Shown: positions 39,927 to 49,978, numbered from the stretch's first letter. The stretch is 64,000 bases of DNA from Silvania confinis (GCF_025564085.1 NZ_JAMGZJ010000078.1:124001-188000), one strand, 5' to 3'. Numbers and translations: made by a program. The notes: a model not told the origin generated them from the letters alone.

Positions 39927-40916
39927 TCAGCGGTATTCAATGTCGATAGTGGCGATGACGTTGGCTTTCCCGGCGCTCACTTTCTCGTCGGTCTGGTAGT
40001 ACTGCACCTTGAAGGGCAGATTAAACGGCTGATTGGGTACCGTACTGTCGCCAAATGGGATGGGGTAGTCGTAGCGCAACCACACCCCGTCGATGATCAT
40101 AATGACCCCAATCCCGGTGGCGCTGTCGCTGCCGGGCGCAACGTTCAGCACATCATTGCCATCGCGGATCGATACCGCGCCATAGGGGCTGGTCACACTG
40201 GCGGTCATCGTCACGGCATCGGAGCAGGTCGCCGTTAAATTAAAGGTTTTGGTGTCGCTGGTGCTGCCGACATGAGTGAACTGGCTCACGGGAAAATCCC
40301 CCAGGTAGACGGTCAGACTTTTGGGATCGACTGAGCAGGTGGTCGCTTTCAGCGCCAGATTACCGCCATAGCGCACGGCGTTAAGCTGCCCCAGCTGCTC
40401 ATCGGGATAGATCCCCAGCGACCAGATGCCGTTATGCACCGTCGTTGTCGTCGGCTGGCCCGCGGTGTTGGCGGTTTTGATGAGCTGCATGGTTAGCGAC
40501 ACGCTGAAGCTGCCCGAGCCGTCGTGGCTGACATAGCCCAGCGGCGTGCTCCTGCTGTCGCAGTGGGCGGCGCGGCCCCGCACCGGCTGTCCGGCGCTGT
40601 TCAGCAGCTCGATGCCAATCCCTTCGATACCGCTGCGATACACTCCCGGCATCCCCGGCACCTCTTCCCCTTCGCCCAGATGGCAGGCGGTGATCGGCTT
40701 GCCGCTGTCGGTCGCGTCACAGTGCCCTTTCACCGTATGCGAGCGGGCAGAGCCGGGAACCGCATTGCCAACGCCAAGGGTGGCAGGCACCGTCAGCGTG
40801 CCTGGCGTGGCATTCCACGGCAGATCCGCCGTAGAGCAGGCCGCTATCGCCTGAGGCATCACCAGCCACAGGGCGGCAAACAGGGCCAGCACACAGCCGT
40901 AACGAAAGGGTTTCAT
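39927..40916 (-). CDS. Fimbrial tip adhesin-like protein
   Basis: This is a 329-residue secreted protein, twice the length of a pilin subunit, consistent with a two-domain tip adhesin. A signal peptide (ALFAALWLVMPQAIA) precedes a cysteine-rich N-terminal domain (about 25-190, four or more Cys), the presumed receptor-binding domain. The C-terminal pilin-like domain ends VIATIDIEYR, an alternating donor-strand motif. It sits between the usher and the small subunit gene. The receptor is unknown. Confidence 0.78.
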   Translation of the reverse strand: MKPFRYGCVLALFAALWLVMPQAIAACSTADLPWNATPGTLTVPATLGVGNAVPGSARSHTVKGHCDATDSGKPITACHLGEGEEVPGMPGVYRSGIEGIGIELLNSAGQPVRGRAAHCDSRSTPLGYVSHDGSGSFSVSLTMQLIKTANTAGQPTTTTVHNGIWSLGIYPDEQLGQLNAVRYGGNLALKATTCSVDPKSLTVYLGDFPVSQFTHVGSTSDTKTFNLTATCSDAVTMTASVTSPYGAVSIRDGNDVLNVAPGSDSATGIGVIMIIDGVWLRYDYPIPFGDSTVPNQPFNLPFKVQYYQTDEKVSAGKANVIATIDIEYR

Positions 40917-40932
40917 GTTGTCCTCGATGTCG

Positions 40933-43473
40933 TCAGGAGCACTGGGCGGTGACGCTTATCACCGGGTCAGCAGAGTGGGAAGGCAGGTGATAGTGGGCGG
41001 AGCAGTGCGCGCCAGCGCCGTTGCCCCAGTTGACGTTAAGGTTGCCCTGGGCGTGCATCCCGGTCAGGTAGACCTGACCGCCATCGCCTACGATAAATTC
41101 GCCGCTGTCATGGGCCGGTGCCGCCGTTGCGCCGAACGGTACCGGACGACCATCGGCCCGGGTGAGGGTCAGCAGCACCCGGCTGCCGACGCGGGTATCA
41201 AAGCTTGCGCGTACCACCGCGCCCCGGGTTGGGGTCACCACTTTGGCGGCCTGGCCGACGTCTGCGCCAGCGGGCAGGCTTTCGGTATCCAGCGCCACGG
41301 TGTTGTGATGGTATGGGGTGACGTAAGGCACGATAGTGTAGCCGCGATAGTCGGTTTTAACTCCGGTCTGGTTATCGATCCCGGTGCCGCTTGCCCCCGG
41401 TGCCTGCACCAGCGCAACGGTATCGCCCATCGGCTGGCCGAGCGTGACGCCGTTGGCGTGCACAATCATACTGCCCTGCATGCCCAGGTTGAGCTGGCGC
41501 TGCTGATTGTCCTGCGAGTAACCTGCCGTCATTTCGCCGTAGGTGGCTTTGTAATCGCCGTTCAGATTGGTGCTGTAACCGCTGGACTGGCTGTGGCCTT
41601 GCTGCACGCCCCAGCTGAGGTTGTCTCTCTCCAGTGCCGTCCCGTTCAGGCCGACGCTCTGGCTGGTGTCGTGCTTGCTGGTGTTGAGGGTGTAATTGAC
41701 CCAGGTATTGCTCAGCCAGTGATCCAGCGGAACCGAGACGTTAAAGCCGAAGGTCTGTTCATCTTCCCGATCGTCTTCATCTTCATTATCCTGGGTGTTT
41801 TTGCTCAGACCATAGTTGATACCGTAGCTAATGCCCTTCCAGCTGCCGTTATAGCCGAGACTGAAAGACGTCATGCTTTGGTTATTGTTCCAGTAATTCT
41901 CTTTCACCAGGCTTAACGTCATTGAGCCAAGGGCCCCTCCCAGCGACTGGTCGAGGGTCGCTTCCTGACGGGTGCGTCGCCTGTCGGCCGGGCTCCAGTC
42001 ATCATTGTGGGTGTGCGAGTCCATCACATCCGACATCGTGGCGAAGCCGTCGCTGTTGTAGCGATACCCGGCCACCGTAAAGTGGGTGCCGGTGCTGGCA
42101 ACGTCTTTGCTGTAGCGTACCCGCCACGCGCGGCCGTGCTCGGTTTTTTGCCCCTGCATCTGCGATTTCGCTGCCGTCATATCCGCCGAAAAGGCACCCC
42201 AGTCACCGATGTTTTTGCCGGTGCCGAGCGCCAGCGCGTCATAATACTGGCTGGTCTGCATGCCGCCGTAGGCGGTGATATCGTACGGCAGGCCGTAGAT
42301 CCCCGTGCCCTGCAGGAACGGAGTTTCCTTTACGCTGTGGTCATAGCTGCGGTAGCGCCCGCCGGTCAGGCTGTATTTGAACCGCCCTTCACGCTGCAGG
42401 ACGGGGACCGAGGCGTAAGGCACCACAAAGTGCTGCGCGCTGCCGTCGGTCTCTTTGACGGTGACGTTCAGGTCGCCGCTGCCGCCGGTGGGGTAGAGAT
42501 CGTTAATGTCGAACGCACCGGGAGCGACGTAGTTCTGATAGATAACATAGCCGTTCTGACGCACCACCACCTGGGCATTGCTGTGCGCCACGCCGCGAAT
42601 GCGCGGGGCAAAGCCTTTCATGCTGTCCGGCAGCATGTCGTCGTCCGAGGCTAACTGTGCGCCGGTAAACGACAGGCTGTCGAATACATCCGACGGGGTC
42701 GCGCTTTGTCCGAGCGTAACGACGCTGCCCAGCGCCAGGATATCGCGCTGGGCATAGCTGTAGACTGAAGAGAAATCGCGCTGCGTGGTGCGATCGTCGC
42801 GCGTCTGGCTCCAGGTCGAGTAGTTACGCAGACGCCAGGCGCCGAGGTTCAGCCCTGGGCGCAGGTTCAAGTATTCATTGCTCTGATGGCCGCCATCATC
42901 ACCCCGGCTGTGGCTGTTTCCGGCGGAGTAGCTGTAGTTGAGCAGAAAGGCGTTGATCCCTTCGTCCATCTCTTCCGGGGCCACATAGCCGTGGGGAACC
43001 GGAGTGATGGCCGCCTGCGGGATACTCAGCAGTAGCTGCTGCTGGCCGGGGCGAAAGGTGGCGCTGGCGGCAGGTAACCCAGAGAGATCGACACAGCTGT
43101 CATCGTGCGTGACGCTGAATTTATCGCTCTGGATACCCAGGTTTTTAAGCGTTTCGACTGAGAGGCAGGGCGCCAGGGTAGCCGGTCCGGTGGCGGATTT
43201 TTGCAGGCCAAAGGCTATTTTTTGGTTGGCCACTTTATTGTTATTCACATAGACATCCACCTGATAGCTTCCCGGTGCAATGCCCGGACCGGACTCATAG
43301 ACCGAAAGGTCAGTTTTGCCCTGGCCGGGCGTGTCGATGTCCAGCATCGCCGGGTTGAAATAGTCTTCCGCCAGCACTTGCTGTACGCAAAAGCTCAGCG
43401 CCGCGCAGCCGAGCGCGACCAGCAGGGTGCGGGCGGATTTGCGTGGCGCGTCAGTTGAATAGTCCCAGGGCAT
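40933..43473 (-). CDS. Fimbrial outer membrane usher protein
   Basis: This is an 846-residue FimD/PapC-family usher. A signal peptide (about 1-36, ending QQVLA) is followed by an N-terminal chaperone-binding domain (EDYFNPAMLD, typical FNxxxL start), a 24-strand barrel with the plug domain near 250-330, and two C-terminal domains. A Cys pair in the N-terminal domain and one at the extreme C-terminus (VTAQCS) match ushers. It secretes and assembles subunits delivered by the adjacent chaperone. Confidence 0.93.
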   Translation of the reverse strand: MPWDYSTDAPRKSARTLLVALGCAALSFCVQQVLAEDYFNPAMLDIDTPGQGKTDLSVYESGPGIAPGSYQVDVYVNNNKVANQKIAFGLQKSATGPATLAPCLSVETLKNLGIQSDKFSVTHDDSCVDLSGLPAASATFRPGQQQLLLSIPQAAITPVPHGYVAPEEMDEGINAFLLNYSYSAGNSHSRGDDGGHQSNEYLNLRPGLNLGAWRLRNYSTWSQTRDDRTTQRDFSSVYSYAQRDILALGSVVTLGQSATPSDVFDSLSFTGAQLASDDDMLPDSMKGFAPRIRGVAHSNAQVVVRQNGYVIYQNYVAPGAFDINDLYPTGGSGDLNVTVKETDGSAQHFVVPYASVPVLQREGRFKYSLTGGRYRSYDHSVKETPFLQGTGIYGLPYDITAYGGMQTSQYYDALALGTGKNIGDWGAFSADMTAAKSQMQGQKTEHGRAWRVRYSKDVASTGTHFTVAGYRYNSDGFATMSDVMDSHTHNDDWSPADRRRTRQEATLDQSLGGALGSMTLSLVKENYWNNNQSMTSFSLGYNGSWKGISYGINYGLSKNTQDNEDEDDREDEQTFGFNVSVPLDHWLSNTWVNYTLNTSKHDTSQSVGLNGTALERDNLSWGVQQGHSQSSGYSTNLNGDYKATYGEMTAGYSQDNQQRQLNLGMQGSMIVHANGVTLGQPMGDTVALVQAPGASGTGIDNQTGVKTDYRGYTIVPYVTPYHHNTVALDTESLPAGADVGQAAKVVTPTRGAVVRASFDTRVGSRVLLTLTRADGRPVPFGATAAPAHDSGEFIVGDGGQVYLTGMHAQGNLNVNWGNGAGAHCSAHYHLPSHSADPVISVTAQCS

Positions 43474-43486
43474 TGCGATGTCGGAC

Positions 43487-44161
43487 TTATTGCAAAGGCG
43501 CAGACCAGGCGTGACTTACCGCGCCGTAGTCATTGATGATTTTCCAGCTTACGGACGTACCGCTGATCCCGCCGGGCACGGCAAAGTGCGCGTCGCTGTC
43601 GGGGGCCACCCAGGTGACGTTATCGACTTTTTTACCGCCCACGTCGATGGTCTGGAAATTCATGTAAAACGGCGTTGGGTTACTCACCACCAGGTTATTG
43701 CCCTGTTTGTGCCAGCGTAGTTTATCGGCCATCTCGTCCGGTTTTCCGCTGAGGCCCGCCGGGCGGTAGAGCAGTTTAATGCGCGTTTTGATGGCGATTT
43801 GCAGGGTGTTGCTGTTCTCATCGTGGGCGGTTGATGGAATTGATTTGATATTCAGCCAGTACAGCGACTCGCGATCGGTCGGCAGATTGCCTCCGGTACG
43901 CACCACGCGCAGGACATTATCCTGGTGGCCGTCGAGACGAAACAGCGGTGGCGTGATCAGAAAAGGGGCTTTTTCCCGCGTATGGTCTGCGCTCTCGACC
44001 CAGGACTGCACCAGATAGTCGAGGTTATCCGGGTTGGAAATACCCAGTGAGGACTCTTTTTTATCTCCCTGATAAATTAAGCGGGTTCCTTCAATAATGA
44101 CGCCCGCGTGAGCGATGCTGGTGATTAATAACAGGGAAGAAATCAAAACAGTTTTACGCAT
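43487..44161 (-). CDS. Periplasmic fimbrial chaperone
   Basis: This is a 224-residue PapD/FimC-family chaperone. A signal peptide (about 1-19) precedes two Ig-like domains. The conserved TRLIYQGDKKESSLGISN start has the Arg of the subunit-binding cleft, and the second cleft residue (Lys) is in the IKTRIKLLYRPAGL block near 130. The G1 beta-strand motif is in ENSNTLQIAIK. It caps subunits before the usher. It lies 13 bp before the usher gene. Confidence 0.93.
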   Translation of the reverse strand: MRKTVLISSLLLITSIAHAGVIIEGTRLIYQGDKKESSLGISNPDNLDYLVQSWVESADHTREKAPFLITPPLFRLDGHQDNVLRVVRTGGNLPTDRESLYWLNIKSIPSTAHDENSNTLQIAIKTRIKLLYRPAGLSGKPDEMADKLRWHKQGNNLVVSNPTPFYMNFQTIDVGGKKVDNVTWVAPDSDAHFAVPGGISGTSVSWKIINDYGAVSHAWSAPLQ

Positions 44162-44217
44162 AGCGGGCTCTGAAAAAGCAAACGCGGCCTGGCCGCACAG
44201 GGCCAGGCCGCGCAGGA

Positions 44218-44754
44218 TTAGTTATAGACGACGGTAAAGGTTGAGACGGCATTTGCCGGACCGGCGGTGATGGTGCTGCCGGTCTGGATATAGCGTGCGC
44301 CAAATACCAGATCGTTGGTGGTGGTGCCGGACTGCAGCGCATAGCTGGTCGAGGCGGTATATAAGCTCAATGGATTTTCTGTTTTATCCAGCAACTGAAT
44401 ACCGACGCCGGTTGCTGCACCGGTGCCCGGCGTTACCGCCAGCACGTTCGCATTGGTGTCATCCGCCGAACCGCCAAAGGTGATGGCGGCGCTGGTGATG
44501 GTTTCTGGGCAGTCTTTGAGCTGAATATCGAAACGGGTGGTCGACGTTGTGGAACCAGAACCGGTAAAGGCCGTTTGCGACACTTTACCCAGCGAGACAT
44601 CCAGCGGGCTGCTGACGCCATTGACCACCTGGCAGGCGGAGTCGATGATTTCGCCCGTAAAGTTAATTTGCCCCTCGCCGCTGGTCGCAGCCCAGGCGGA
44701 AACAGAGCAACATAACGCAGCGGCAATAAAGGTGCCGGACACAATTTTACGCAT
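44218..44754 (-). CDS. Major fimbrial subunit (FimA-like pilin)
   Basis: This is a 178-residue type 1-like pilin. A signal peptide ends SAWA|ATSGEG, and the mature chain begins with the donor-strand region GQINFTGEIIDSACQV. Cysteines in SACQV and LKDCPET form the conserved disulfide. It ends VSTFTVVYN, with the penultimate Tyr of pilins. The ATG at 44754 has AAAGGAATT upstream; the frame is open to 44778 without a ribosome site. It is first in the five-gene cluster. Confidence 0.92.
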   Translation of the reverse strand: MRKIVSGTFIAAALCCSVSAWAATSGEGQINFTGEIIDSACQVVNGVSSPLDVSLGKVSQTAFTGSGSTTSTTRFDIQLKDCPETITSAAITFGGSADDTNANVLAVTPGTGAATGVGIQLLDKTENPLSLYTASTSYALQSGTTTNDLVFGARYIQTGSTITAGPANAVSTFTVVYN

Positions 44755-45017
44755 AATAATTCCTTTAAAAATATCCATTGGGTTGAATCGACGAAAAAAG
44801 CGGGGCGACTTTTAACGGAGGCTAATTTATGAAATTTATTGTTGGTGAGTAACTATTGGCAGGGTCAATAGTGATTGCGTTAGCAGTTGAAATTAAATTT
44901 TCACTTGAATAACAAAGAGATGTTTTGATTTTCACTCTGTAGTGATAAGAGAAATGTCTGTCCGATGACGCCTTATCAACGCTATAGTGTTAACAAGATG
45001 TCACAAGGAGATATAAC
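44755..45017. promoter_or_regulatory. Divergent control region between fimbrial cluster and ybiB
   Basis: This 263-bp AT-rich interval must hold the promoter of the minus-strand fimbrial operon and a plus-strand promoter for ybiB. A -10-like TATAGT lies near 44983 with the ybiB ribosome site AAGGAG following at 45005. A short inverted repeat CTATTG / CAATAG is at about 44853-44872. I see no fim-switch-type inverted repeats and no recombinase gene. Confidence 0.45.
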
Positions 45018-45980
45018 GTGGATTATCGCAAAATTATCAAAGAGGTCGGACGGGGTAAGAACCACGCGCGCGACCTCGATCATGATACCGCCCGGGCCCT
45101 GTATACCCGGATGCTGAACGGCGAGGTGCCGGAACTGGAGATGGGCGGCATTCTGATTGCGCTGCGTATTAAAGGCGAAGGCGAGGCCGAAATGCGCGGC
45201 TTCTACGAGGCGATGCAGGCGCAAACCCTGCGTCTGACGCCGCCGGTGGCTAAGCCGATGCCGGTGGTGATCCCCAGCTATAACGGGGCGCGCAAGCAGG
45301 CGAACCTGACCCCGCTGCTGGCGATTTTGCTCAACAAGCTTGGGTTCCCGGTGGTGGTGCACGGGGTCAGCGAAGATCCGACCCGAGTGCTGACTGAAAC
45401 CATATTTACCCTGCTGGGCATTGAGCCGACCCGCCACGGCGGCCAGGCGCAGGCCAAGCTGGAAGGGCATCATCCGGTATACATCCCGGTGAGTACGCTG
45501 TGCCCGCCGCTGGAAACCCAGCTGGCAATGCGCTGGCGGATGGGGGTACGTAACAGCGCCCACACCCTGGCGAAGCTGGCGACGCCGTTTGGTGAAGATG
45601 AAGCCCTGCGGCTTTCCAGCGTCTCGCACCCGGAATATGTCACCCGCGTTGCGGCATTCTTTGCCGATATCGGCGGCAGAGGACTGCTGATGCACGGTAC
45701 CGAAGGCGAGGTGTATGCCAATCCGCAGCGCTGTCCGCAGCAGACGCTGATTGAACCGGCCGGTACCCGGGTGGTGCTGGAGCGTGGCGAAGAGAACAGC
45801 GACGTGATGTTACCGCAGGCGAAAGACGCTGAAACGACCGCTCGCTGGATTGAGCACTGCCTGAGCGGGCGCGAGGCGGTTCCTCACTCTCTGAAGTTAC
45901 AGATGGCCTGTTGTCTGCTGGCGACCGGATTGGCTGAGACGGTCGAGGCCGGGCTGGCGCGGGTTAACCAGAGTTTTTAA
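45018..45980 (+). CDS. ybiB: TrpD2-like nucleic-acid-binding protein YbiB
   Basis: YbiB is a homodimeric protein with the fold of anthranilate phosphoribosyltransferase (TrpD2 family) that binds DNA and RNA rather than acting as TrpD. The 320-residue length equals E. coli. The start is GTG with AAGGAG 7 nt upstream. Family blocks seen: GEVPELEMGGILIALRIKGE, GARKQANLTPLLA, HGVSEDPTRVLTET, WRMGVRNSAHTLAKL. In E. coli it follows dinG directly and is SOS-linked. Here the fimbrial cluster separates them, so it needs its own promoter. Confidence 0.92.
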   Translation: MDYRKIIKEVGRGKNHARDLDHDTARALYTRMLNGEVPELEMGGILIALRIKGEGEAEMRGFYEAMQAQTLRLTPPVAKPMPVVIPSYNGARKQANLTPLLAILLNKLGFPVVVHGVSEDPTRVLTETIFTLLGIEPTRHGGQAQAKLEGHHPVYIPVSTLCPPLETQLAMRWRMGVRNSAHTLAKLATPFGEDEALRLSSVSHPEYVTRVAAFFADIGGRGLLMHGTEGEVYANPQRCPQQTLIEPAGTRVVLERGEENSDVMLPQAKDAETTARWIEHCLSGREAVPHSLKLQMACCLLATGLAETVEAGLARVNQSF

Positions 45981-45982
45981 AT

Positions 45983-46018
45983 AAAAAAAGCCCGTCCAGC
46001 GATGGACGGGCCAAAAAA
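45983..46018 (-). terminator. Terminator after ybiJ (minus strand)
   Basis: Read on the minus strand, GCCCGTCC-ATCGCT-GGACGGGC is followed by seven T. On the plus strand the hairpin is followed by CC and A's instead, so it is mainly a terminator for ybiJ and only a hairpin at the end of ybiB. Confidence 0.82.
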
Positions 46019-46089
46019 GTAACAAAGGGTCAATGAGGGTTGGAGCTGCCCGTCAGCGAACTGACGAGCGGATGGAGATTTGATTCAGC

Positions 46090-46350
46090 TTACTTGTAGA
46101 TAACTGCAGTGCCGCTCAGTTTGTTGTTGCTGTTCGCGGAAGTAATGGTGTAACCGGTCGCGCCAGCGGCTTCTGCTTTCTCAGCCAGGCGTGCTTCCAG
46201 GCCATCCAGCGTGGTTGCGCCATCTACGCTTACCACACCGATTTTATTCATACCGTTAGCCTGAGACGGGCTCACAGATTGTGCAGCGAACGCACCGAAA
46301 GAGAGAGTAGTCAGGGCAACAGCAGCAACAGCATATTTGATGGTTTTCAT
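46090..46350 (-). CDS. ybiJ: DUF1471 periplasmic stress protein YbiJ
   Basis: This is a small secreted protein of the YdgH/BhsA/McbA family. From the ATG at 46350 it has 86 residues, as YbiJ in E. coli. The N-terminal signal peptide ends near FGAFA|AQ. The mature part has the family pattern IGVVSVDGATTLDGLEARLAE...GATGYTITSA...LSGTAVIYK. Relatives affect biofilm and stress responses; the role of YbiJ itself is not settled. Its terminator overlaps the end of ybiB. A second family member, mcbA, lies 4 kb away. Confidence 0.92.
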   Translation of the reverse strand: MKTIKYAVAAVALTTLSFGAFAAQSVSPSQANGMNKIGVVSVDGATTLDGLEARLAEKAEAAGATGYTITSANSNNKLSGTAVIYK

Positions 46351-46634
46351 AGTTAATATCTCGCAGGTTATTCTGTTAAGGGGACGATGTTCCGTCGATG
46401 TGATAAGTATCACGTTTTTTTGCGAGAGATAAAATCGAAGAGAATTGACGTCGTCATTCGAAAAATTTGAATGACAAATAAGTTATTGAATATTAATAAA
46501 TTCAGTGAATGTCTTTACCTTTCTTGCCGTTGCGCTTTACAGACGGCGAGGCGAGGGCACTTTTTGCGAAACCCTGGCTTAAAATTCATGCGCTAAGACG
46601 AAACCGCTTGCGTGGCTCTCCGGGTTCCAGCAAG

Positions 46635-46901
46635 TCAACGTAACTGGCTGTCCTTCGATCCTCTGCGATTATATCCTGCCTGTGAAGCAGAATGTGAATC
46701 TTTCTCCTGCTGACAGGCGATGCACAGCCTGACGCCGGGCACGGCCTGACGCCGCGCCTCGGGGATCGGTTCCCCACACTCTTCACACTCTTTCAGACTC
46801 TCGCCGTGCGGAATTTCACCCCGCGCCCGCGCCACCGCATCTTCAATGGTACTGTTGATCTGCTCGTTAACGGCGTCATCGTTCGCCCAACCGGAAGCCA
46901 T
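46635..46901 (-). CDS. ybiI: DksA/TraR zinc-finger protein YbiI
   Basis: This is an 88-residue DksA/TraR C4-type zinc-finger protein. The four cysteines are in CEECGEPI and RLCIACQQEKD. The N-terminal coiled-coil of full-length DksA is reduced to a short helix (NEQINSTIEDAVARARGE), so it is not an obvious RNA polymerase secondary-channel factor. The start at 46901 matches the E. coli protein in sequence and length. Its function is unknown. It is co-directional with ybiX, about 70 bp downstream. Confidence 0.92.
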   Translation of the reverse strand: MASGWANDDAVNEQINSTIEDAVARARGEIPHGESLKECEECGEPIPEARRQAVPGVRLCIACQQEKDSHSASQAGYNRRGSKDSQLR

Positions 46902-46973
46902 AGGCCCCTCCTGAAAGCTGAATGTGCGTACCCTAACTATGGGGTCAAAAAACGCACAATCCAAGGCGGAGGG

Positions 46974-47651
46974 TCAGATTTCAGACCATTCGCGCAGCAG
47001 GTTATGGTAGAGGTTGAGCAGCGACAACACCTCGTCGCTTTCGCCATGGCGGCTGCGCAGGGACTGAATATTGCGGTCCAGTTCGAACAGCATGTTGCGT
47101 TTTTTGTCGTCGCGGATCATCGACTGGATCCACATAAACGACGCCACGCGCACGCCGCGGGTCACCGGGGTCACGCAGTGAAGGCTACTGGACGGATACA
47201 GCACCAGATCGCCCGCCGGGAGCTTAACGCTGTGTTGACCGAAGGTGTCATTCACCACCAGCTCGCCGCCGTCGTAGCTGTCGGGGGCGCTTAAAAAGAG
47301 GGTGGCGGAGAGATCGGTGCGCATCCAGCCGGTCTGCGGATGGCTGCGTACTGCGCCGTCAACGTGAAAACCGTAGGTTTCCTGCTGCTGATAGCGGTTA
47401 AACAGCGGGCTGGAGATCTGCCGCGGCAGGGCGGCGGCAAAGAACAGCGGATGCTGATTCACCGCCTGCAGTACCGCTGCCTGGAGCGTCGCGTAAACGT
47501 CGCTCTGGGTATCCACCTGCTGATTATTTTTGACCTGCGCACCCTGGTTTCCCACGGTGGCTCGCCCGTCAACCCACGGGGCCTGATCCAACTGGGCGCG
47601 GAAGTGCGCCACCTCGTCGGCGTTCAGCACGCCCGGAATGTGATACATCAT
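46974..47651 (-). CDS. ybiX: PKHD-type Fe(II)/2-oxoglutarate hydroxylase YbiX
   Basis: YbiX is a 225-residue Fe2+/2-oxoglutarate-dependent hydroxylase-fold protein. The metal triad is His96 and Asp98 (FHVDGA) and His near 158 (HCVTPVTRG). The 2-oxoglutarate Arg lies in RVASF. It is downstream of fiu, 41 bp away, in the same direction, so it shares the Fur-regulated iron operon. Its substrate is unknown; a siderophore-linked role is inferred from context. Confidence 0.93.
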   Translation of the reverse strand: MMYHIPGVLNADEVAHFRAQLDQAPWVDGRATVGNQGAQVKNNQQVDTQSDVYATLQAAVLQAVNQHPLFFAAALPRQISSPLFNRYQQQETYGFHVDGAVRSHPQTGWMRTDLSATLFLSAPDSYDGGELVVNDTFGQHSVKLPAGDLVLYPSSSLHCVTPVTRGVRVASFMWIQSMIRDDKKRNMLFELDRNIQSLRSRHGESDEVLSLLNLYHNLLREWSEI

Positions 47652-47692
47652 AAAGGATTCCTCAAAAAGTGGGGCCGAAGCCCCACTGTTGA

Positions 47693-49978
47693 TCAGAAGT
47701 GCATGTTCGCCGTTAACATAAAGGTGCGTGGTTCGCCCGGATGGTAACGGTAGCCGCTCTTGTTGATGGAGGAGACATAATCTTCATCAAACAGGTTATA
47801 GACGTTCAGCTGCATATCGAGGTTGGCGTTGACGCGATAGCCCAGCTTCGTATCCGCCACCCAGTAGCCTTCAGTGAAGGAGGGGGTGCCGACCGCACCG
47901 TCGGAACCACGGTGCATACTGCCAATGTAGCGCGCGCCTGCGCCAACGGAGATAGCGTCCGTTGCCTGGTACTGGCTCCACAGGGTAAAGGCATGTTCCG
48001 GGGTGTACGGCAGCGATGAGGTACCGTCCTGCGCGACATTATTGCCGGTCTGCACGCTGGCACGCTGCTGGGTGTAGCCGCCAATCACCTGCCAGTTGGC
48101 GGTGATATTACCCGCCGCCGACAGCTCATAGCCTTCTACGCGTTTTTTGCCGTACTGGGAGTAAGTGCCATCGTCGTTCTGCTCGACTTCATTTTCGATG
48201 TCGGTGCGGAACACGGCGGCCGACAGCAGGAGGCGTTTATCCAGCACTTCCCACTTGGTGCCCAGCTCGCTGGTTTTGGCTTTCTGCGGTTTAAAGTCGG
48301 TGCGGTTGGCGCTGTTACCCGTCCCGCCCTGCGCCAGCGCAAAGTTATTGCCGCCCGGCGGTTGCTGGGAGATGGCGTAGTTGACGTACACGTTGCCGTG
48401 CTCGGTCAGGTGGTACAGCGCGCCAGCTTTCCAGTTAACCAGATTGCCTGAGGTGGCCGTGTCGACCGTGGTGATCGGCGAGCCTTTGGCCACGCCGGTT
48501 GGGCAGGCCACTGCGCCGCGCCCGGTGCCGCCGCAGATGCTGGCGCTGTCATAGTCGGTGTGATACGTGTCGAGACGAATGCCGCCGTTCAGCTCAAAAT
48601 CACGGGTGACTTGCAGCGTATCGAAAGCGTAGATCCCGAAGGTATCAGTTTGGCCGTTGGCGTTGGCACCGTTGCGGGTCAAGCCGCCAATGCTGACGTT
48701 GCTGTTCGGGTGGTAGATATTCACCGGCGGCGGCGTCAGGGCATTCACGCCGTAGTTAGTCTGCGTTTCACGGGTGAATTCCACCCCGGTGCTGATGTCG
48801 TGACCCACGCTGCCGGTATAAAATTTGGTCGTCAGGTTGGTCTGGTTGGTCAGGATCTTGTTGCTGACATCTTTGGTGTTGGCGTTGCGCGACCAGGTCC
48901 AGGTATCGACGCTGTTGCGATCCGGCTGCGTGATGTTGGTGGCCCCACCCATGATCGCCGTCAGCAGATAGTCCTGCTTGACCCGCGACCAGCGTGTGGT
49001 GTTACGCACGGTAGTGGTGTCGTTAATGTCATGCTCAAAACGCATGGTGGCGGTGTCGGCGGTGGAGTCGTCGTAATCAGAATCCGTACCGTAGTAGTTA
49101 TGGGTATCCACTTTACCGGAGCTGTTCAGCGCGGCGGTGCCTGCTGATGGTGCCGAGTAGCCCGGCAGACCGACAGTCGGGATGCCACCGTCCGGCGTGT
49201 TGTGCTGAGTGACATGCAGGTAGTTCAGGTACAGACGGTTTTCTGTTCCCAGACCGAAGGCCAGCGAGGGAGCCACGCCGTAGCGTTCGTTCTGGATATT
49301 GTCGCGCCCTTCGTCGTGGGTTTTCTCACCCATCAGGTTCAGACGGAAAGCAGAGGTTTCACCCATCGTCTGGTTGATATCGAGGGTGCCACGGCGCATA
49401 TACGCGCTGCCGACGCTGGCGGAGGCATCAATGCCGGAGTCCAGACGCGGCTGCTTGCTGATCATATTGATCGAGCCGCTTGGCGCGCTGCGACCATAGT
49501 CGCTGCCGGATGGCCCTTTGATCACTTCGACCTGTTCAGTATTGAAGGTATCGCGGGTGGCACTGCTGATGTCGCGAATTCCATCCACATAAATACTGTT
49601 TGAGGTGTCCACCCCGCGCATATACACCGAGTCACCGGTGGTGGAGTTGCCGTTTTCACCGGCAAAGAACGCGCCCACGCCGGGGACGTTTTTCAGGGCG
49701 TCGGTCAGGTTGGTTGCCCCTTGATCCTTCAGCACCTGGTCAGAGATGACCGTGATAGTGCGAGTGGTATCGGCGACAGGACGGCTGAACTTAGGGTCAG
49801 CGGATTTGGCCGGGGCATACAGCGAAGGCTGCTGCGCTTCAACCACCAGCGTGTCGTCAGATTTTTTCTCCGTACTGTCCGCCGCGATAGCTGTCGCCAC
49901 CGGGGAAAGGCCGATGCACAGGCCTGCAAAAAAGGTCAGTGAGTTGAAGCTGTTCGGAATGTTGCGATTTTTATCCAT
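47693..49978 (-). CDS. fiu: Catecholate siderophore TonB-dependent receptor Fiu
   Basis: Fiu imports monomeric catechol siderophores such as dihydroxybenzoate-iron across the outer membrane with TonB energy. The 761-residue protein has a signal sequence, a TonB box-like DDTLVVEAQ stretch near 40, the plug domain ([20 protein letters not shown]) and a 22-strand barrel ending in the aromatic NMHF. It also takes up catechol-conjugated beta-lactams in E. coli. A Fur-type box about 100 bp upstream controls it, and ybiX follows. Confidence 0.95.
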   Translation of the reverse strand: MDKNRNIPNSFNSLTFFAGLCIGLSPVATAIAADSTEKKSDDTLVVEAQQPSLYAPAKSADPKFSRPVADTTRTITVISDQVLKDQGATNLTDALKNVPGVGAFFAGENGNSTTGDSVYMRGVDTSNSIYVDGIRDISSATRDTFNTEQVEVIKGPSGSDYGRSAPSGSINMISKQPRLDSGIDASASVGSAYMRRGTLDINQTMGETSAFRLNLMGEKTHDEGRDNIQNERYGVAPSLAFGLGTENRLYLNYLHVTQHNTPDGGIPTVGLPGYSAPSAGTAALNSSGKVDTHNYYGTDSDYDDSTADTATMRFEHDINDTTTVRNTTRWSRVKQDYLLTAIMGGATNITQPDRNSVDTWTWSRNANTKDVSNKILTNQTNLTTKFYTGSVGHDISTGVEFTRETQTNYGVNALTPPPVNIYHPNSNVSIGGLTRNGANANGQTDTFGIYAFDTLQVTRDFELNGGIRLDTYHTDYDSASICGGTGRGAVACPTGVAKGSPITTVDTATSGNLVNWKAGALYHLTEHGNVYVNYAISQQPPGGNNFALAQGGTGNSANRTDFKPQKAKTSELGTKWEVLDKRLLLSAAVFRTDIENEVEQNDDGTYSQYGKKRVEGYELSAAGNITANWQVIGGYTQQRASVQTGNNVAQDGTSSLPYTPEHAFTLWSQYQATDAISVGAGARYIGSMHRGSDGAVGTPSFTEGYWVADTKLGYRVNANLDMQLNVYNLFDEDYVSSINKSGYRYHPGEPRTFMLTANMHF

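Noticed and set aside
40915..41916. 333-residue open frame antisense to the fimbrial usher
   Set aside because: Opposite a complete usher with signal peptide and all domains; the hydrophobic run is a reflection of the usher's codon pattern.
44829..44852. Seven-residue ORF (MKFIVGE) with a perfect GGAGG ribosome site upstream of the fimbrial cluster
   Set aside because: Too short to support as a gene; could be chance. No downstream gene close enough for it to act as an obvious leader peptide.
44755..45017. Phase-variable fim-type invertible switch
   Set aside because: No matching inverted repeats of suitable length flank the region and there is no recombinase gene near the cluster.
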